From Cyanobacteria bacterium UBA11153 (GTDB lineage: Bacteria > Cyanobacteriota > Cyanobacteriia > Cyanobacteriales > Coleofasciculaceae), in assembly GCA_003511885.1 (NCBI GenBank), contig DOIX01000356.1:4664-19831 (forward strand): a stretch of 15,168 nucleotides of DNA. The letters run 5' to 3'. Numbering within the stretch: the first letter of the stretch is position 1; each line of letters starts with the position of its first letter. Shown here piece after piece: positions 13,271-15,168 of the stretch. A program made the translations under genes and the position numbers. Under the pieces are notes generated by a model. That model saw nothing but the letters and a program-made list of their open reading frames with translations. It had not been told where the DNA came from and ran no database searches.

Positions 13271-13930
13271 ATGCAACTAACAACTCAACCCATTATTTAT
13301 CCCTCAAGCGATGGTCAACCGATGGCAGATAGTACCGTTCAGTACAAACTCATTACCAAAATCAAAGAGGGATGCGAATCGCTCTATAAAAATGATGAAA
13401 ATGTCTTTGTCGCAGCCGATTTACTCTGGTATCCAGTTGAGGGTAGTCGTGAAATATCCCAAGCACCGGATGTCATGGTAATATTTGGCAGATCCAAAGA
13501 TGACCGACGTTCTTATCTTCAATGGGAAGAAAATAATATTGCTCCTCAAGTCGTGTTTGAGATTCGTTCTTTTAATGATTCTCAAACCAAAATGAATCGT
13601 AAGTTTGCATTTTATAATCGCTATGGAGTCCAGGAGTATTATTTATACGATCCGCAAGATAATGAGTTAAATGGTTGGCAAAGAATTGAGGGATTCCTGG
13701 AAGTAATTGAAACTATGTCAGGATGGGTAAGTCCCCGTTTAGGAGTGCGATTTGAGTTAGGAGAAGATGGATTAGAAATTTATCGTCCCGACGGACAAAA
13801 GTTTCTTTCTTATTCAGAATTGGAAGAAGAGCGAGCATTAGCACAACAACGTGCCCAACAAGAAGCTCAACGGGCTGAAAGATTAGCGGCTAAACTGCGA
13901 GAACTAAACATCGATCCAGATAGCATCTAA
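13271..13930 (+). CDS. Uma2 family endonuclease with C-terminal coiled coil, second of the pair
   Basis: A 219-residue Uma2/DUF820 protein. Nuclease-fold residues: AADLLWYP (48-55), APDVMVIFG (65-73, Asp67), QVVFEIRSFNDS (93-104, Glu97), then a Lys at 107 or 111, and YGVQEYYLYDPQ (118-129). The last ~40 residues (about 181-212, EEERALAQQRAQQEAQ then RAERLAAKLREL) are an Ala/Gln/Arg-rich coiled coil, a common tail in this family that may mediate oligomerisation. AAGG at 13259-13262, 8 nt before the ATG, supports the start. It is probably transcribed with the preceding Uma2 gene, since no terminator lies between them; a strong terminator follows directly after its stop codon. Confidence 0.92.
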   Translation: MQLTTQPIIYPSSDGQPMADSTVQYKLITKIKEGCESLYKNDENVFVAADLLWYPVEGSREISQAPDVMVIFGRSKDDRRSYLQWEENNIAPQVVFEIRSFNDSQTKMNRKFAFYNRYGVQEYYLYDPQDNELNGWQRIEGFLEVIETMSGWVSPRLGVRFELGEDGLEIYRPDGQKFLSYSELEEERALAQQRAQQEAQRAERLAAKLRELNIDPDSI

Positions 13931-13936
13931 ACCAGT

Positions 13937-13980
13937 AAAAGTGGGAGGGAAATAACCGGAGTTATTTTCCTCCCACTTTT
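13937..13980. terminator. Bidirectional intrinsic terminator
   Basis: A 20-bp stem (13937-13956 with 13961-13980) with loop CGGA; the only non-Watson-Crick position is a G-U pair. The stem is GC-rich in the middle (GTGGGAGG/CCTCCCAC) and bounded by AAAA and TTTT, giving U-tracts on both strands. It lies between the convergent Uma2 and peroxiredoxin genes and can serve both. Confidence 0.92.
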
Positions 13981-13997
13981 AAATCTAAAGGGAAACC

Positions 13998-14432
13998 TTA
14001 ACCCATCACCTTTAAAATATCTTGAGCGTGAGTAGCGGTGTTCACCTTTTGATCCACATGAGCAATTTTGCCATTGCCATCAATAATATAGGTAACGCGC
14101 TTGGCGTAACCACCGCCATCCACATCGTAAGCCTTCGTGATGGTTTTATCGGGATCTGCTAACAATTGAAAGGGCAGGCCGTACTTCTCCTGAAACAGTT
14201 TATGGGATGCCTCATCATCAGTACTGACACCGAGAACAACCATATCTTTCCCTTGATATTCAGCATAGTTGTCTCGGAAGCTTTGGGCTTCTTTAGTACA
14301 ACCAGGAGTATCATCTTTCGGATAAAAATAGAGAACAACGGTTTTGCCGGAGAAGTCTGACAGGGAAACTGTATTTCCATCAGAATCTTTAGCAGTAAAT
14401 GCCGGAGCATCCGTACCAACTTGTAAAGCCAT
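13998..14432 (-). CDS. bcp: Peroxiredoxin Q / bacterioferritin comigratory protein (BCP), one-cysteine form
   Basis: A thiol peroxidase that reduces H2O2 and organic hydroperoxides in the cytoplasm. The 144-residue protein has the PrxQ fold: GTDAPAFTAKDSDG (6-19), then the active-site loop VVLYFYPKDDTPGCTKEAQSF (from 32) with peroxidatic Cys45, and VLGVSTDDEASHKLF after it. The usual resolving cysteine, five residues on (PGCTKEAC), is replaced by Gln50, and there is no other cysteine in the protein, so regeneration must use an external thiol. Start: ATG 14432 (MALQVGTDAP), with GAGGG about 12 nt upstream, is preferred to ATG 14462, which would add ten unconserved residues. A HIP1 site (14453-14460) is in the leader. 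It converges on the Uma2 pair across the shared terminator. Confidence 0.93.
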   Translation of the reverse strand: MALQVGTDAPAFTAKDSDGNTVSLSDFSGKTVVLYFYPKDDTPGCTKEAQSFRDNYAEYQGKDMVVLGVSTDDEASHKLFQEKYGLPFQLLADPDKTITKAYDVDGGGYAKRVTYIIDGNGKIAHVDQKVNTATHAQDILKVMG

Positions 14433-14624
14433 AGACTTACTTCCCTCAAATAGCGATCGCAAAATTTTCCTTGTAAATAGTACACTCTATGGAGAGAAGA
14501 GGAAAGAGATACAGCATAAGATACTGCCACAGCCACCCCTCGAAGGAATACTATGGCAAGACCAGTTTTGAGATATAACTATGGGATGGCGAGTCATTCC
14601 CCTCTAAATTTTCTCACTTTTGCT

Positions 14625-15035
14625 ATGACTTCGATTCCCTCTCAAAACACCCAATTGACTCAATATCCAACTCGTAGTGTCCATCGCGCCCAGCGAGCAA
14701 TGTGCTGTTTGCCCTTTCAGTTACCTTTATTTGTAGCAATGCGCTGTAGTAGCGTTTCCATTGGCGCGATCGCAAATCAAACCGGGATTGAGCTACACTA
14801 TACCAAACGTCCCCTATCAGAATTGGCAGTCGAAAGTGGTTTAATGTGGTTAATTCAAGTCGGTATTTTGCGGCGAGAAGTCGATGGGCAAGGTATCACC
14901 GATAGTTTCCGCCTCACACCATTAGGACGTTACCTTGTGGAAAAATGGATTAGCCAAGGAGACACACTACCCCATCCATCACCACTAGATCGAATTTCTC
15001 ATCTTTTAAACCGCTGGTTACGACTACCAGTTTGA
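14625..15035 (+). CDS. Npun_F0494 family conserved cyanobacterial protein
   Basis: A 136-residue protein from ATG 14625 that matches, from memory, a cyanobacteria-specific family of unknown function (Npun_F0494-like). The conserved part is YPTRSVHRAQRAMCCLPFQL near the start, YTKRPLSELAVESGLMWLIQ, then GILRREVDGQGITDSFRLTPLGR, and the ending RISHLLNRWLRLP. The middle segment (IANQTGIELHYTKRPLSELAVES then LRREVDGQG and FRLTPLGRYLVEKW) looks like a small winged-helix domain, so a DNA- or RNA-binding role is possible but unproven. Starts at 14553 and 14586 are also in frame; neither has a clear ribosome site, and the residues before MTSIPSQNT look unconserved. A HIP1 site lies at 14766-14773. 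It is divergent from the peroxiredoxin gene. Confidence 0.75.
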   Translation: MTSIPSQNTQLTQYPTRSVHRAQRAMCCLPFQLPLFVAMRCSSVSIGAIANQTGIELHYTKRPLSELAVESGLMWLIQVGILRREVDGQGITDSFRLTPLGRYLVEKWISQGDTLPHPSPLDRISHLLNRWLRLPV

Positions 15036-15046
15036 ATCAGAATACA

Positions 15047-15133
15047 CGTTTGATCAATCCCGACGTTAATGGAAGCATCCAGATTATCCGCAAGTATCTC
15101 TCACAGGTGTTTACTATAGCAACCGCCACATAG
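15047..15133 (+). pseudogene. Remnant of a tnpB gene (C-terminal tail)
   Basis: The frame reads RLINPDVNGSIQIIRKYLSQ before a TAG at 15131-15133. It matches the RuvC-III region of TnpB (compare LLINADVNGSYNIMRKALPK in the intact copy at 10973), including the catalytic Asp in PDVNG. No upstream TnpB sequence remains: the Npun_F0494-like gene stops only 12 nt before. It differs too much from the intact copy to be a recent fragment of it. The rest of the window (15134-15168) is probably what is left of the element's right end. Confidence 0.7.
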
Positions 15134-15168
15134 GTTAAGGCATCAATAACATCATGAAGAGAAGCGGA

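Noticed and set aside
14159..14536. 125-residue minus-strand ORF overlapping the peroxiredoxin gene
   Set aside because: Same-strand shadow in another frame; the peroxiredoxin frame carries clear family motifs.

Overview
The window looks like chromosomal DNA from a cyanobacterium, probably a filamentous one. The HIP1 octamer GCGATCGC recurs about ten times (for example 2377-2384, 7509-7516, 14453-14460). Heptameric short tandem repeats, C/G-rich dispersed repeats and multiple Uma2- and Rpn-type genes are also typical of that phylum. The proteins fit this: a CmpR/NdhR-like LysR regulator, a Slr0091-like aldehyde dehydrogenase, an Npun_F0494-like protein and XisI-like remnants. No species can be named from the sequence alone.

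Layout. 1-2400 is accessory and repeat-rich: an Rpn-family nuclease gene (188-1048), a 160-bp MITE-like palindrome (1110-1269) running into a gene fragment, a nested inverted repeat, then coaE on the minus strand (1537-2115) and behind it the eroded remains of a xisH-xisI pair. 2400-3410 holds an unrecognised Trp-rich acidic gene (2561-3067) between two sets of the same dispersed repeats. 3411-7440 is a run of plus-strand genes: aldehyde dehydrogenase, a membrane-anchored dual-specificity phosphatase, and an ArnT-like glycosyltransferase that carries a dispersed repeat translated in frame inside it. 7446-8661 holds a 104-bp spaced inverted repeat, a dyad-rich control region and a LysR regulator that most likely starts at TTG 7681. 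8749-10809 is minus strand: an OppC/DppC-type permease and an HD-domain phosphohydrolase.

10810-12262 is a tnpB-only IS605-type element (RNA-guided nuclease family) that stops just upstream of a tRNA-Gly(CCC). The TnpB lacks the usual RuvC-II glutamate and the zinc-ribbon cysteines. Two tandem Uma2 genes follow, ending in a strong 20-bp hairpin terminator shared convergently with a one-cysteine PrxQ/BCP peroxiredoxin. The window closes with an Npun_F0494-like gene and a decayed tnpB tail.

How the genes relate. There is no large operon or complete pathway. The aldehyde dehydrogenase and phosphatase are close enough (54 nt) to be co-transcribed; the two Uma2 genes (55 nt apart) probably are too. 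The rest are single housekeeping genes (coaE, tRNA, peroxiredoxin) amid mobile and repeat debris. No clear new defence or biosynthetic system is visible. The most informative oddities are the in-frame repeat in the glycosyltransferase, the MITE-like palindrome, the xisHI fossil and the unusual TnpB next to the tRNA.
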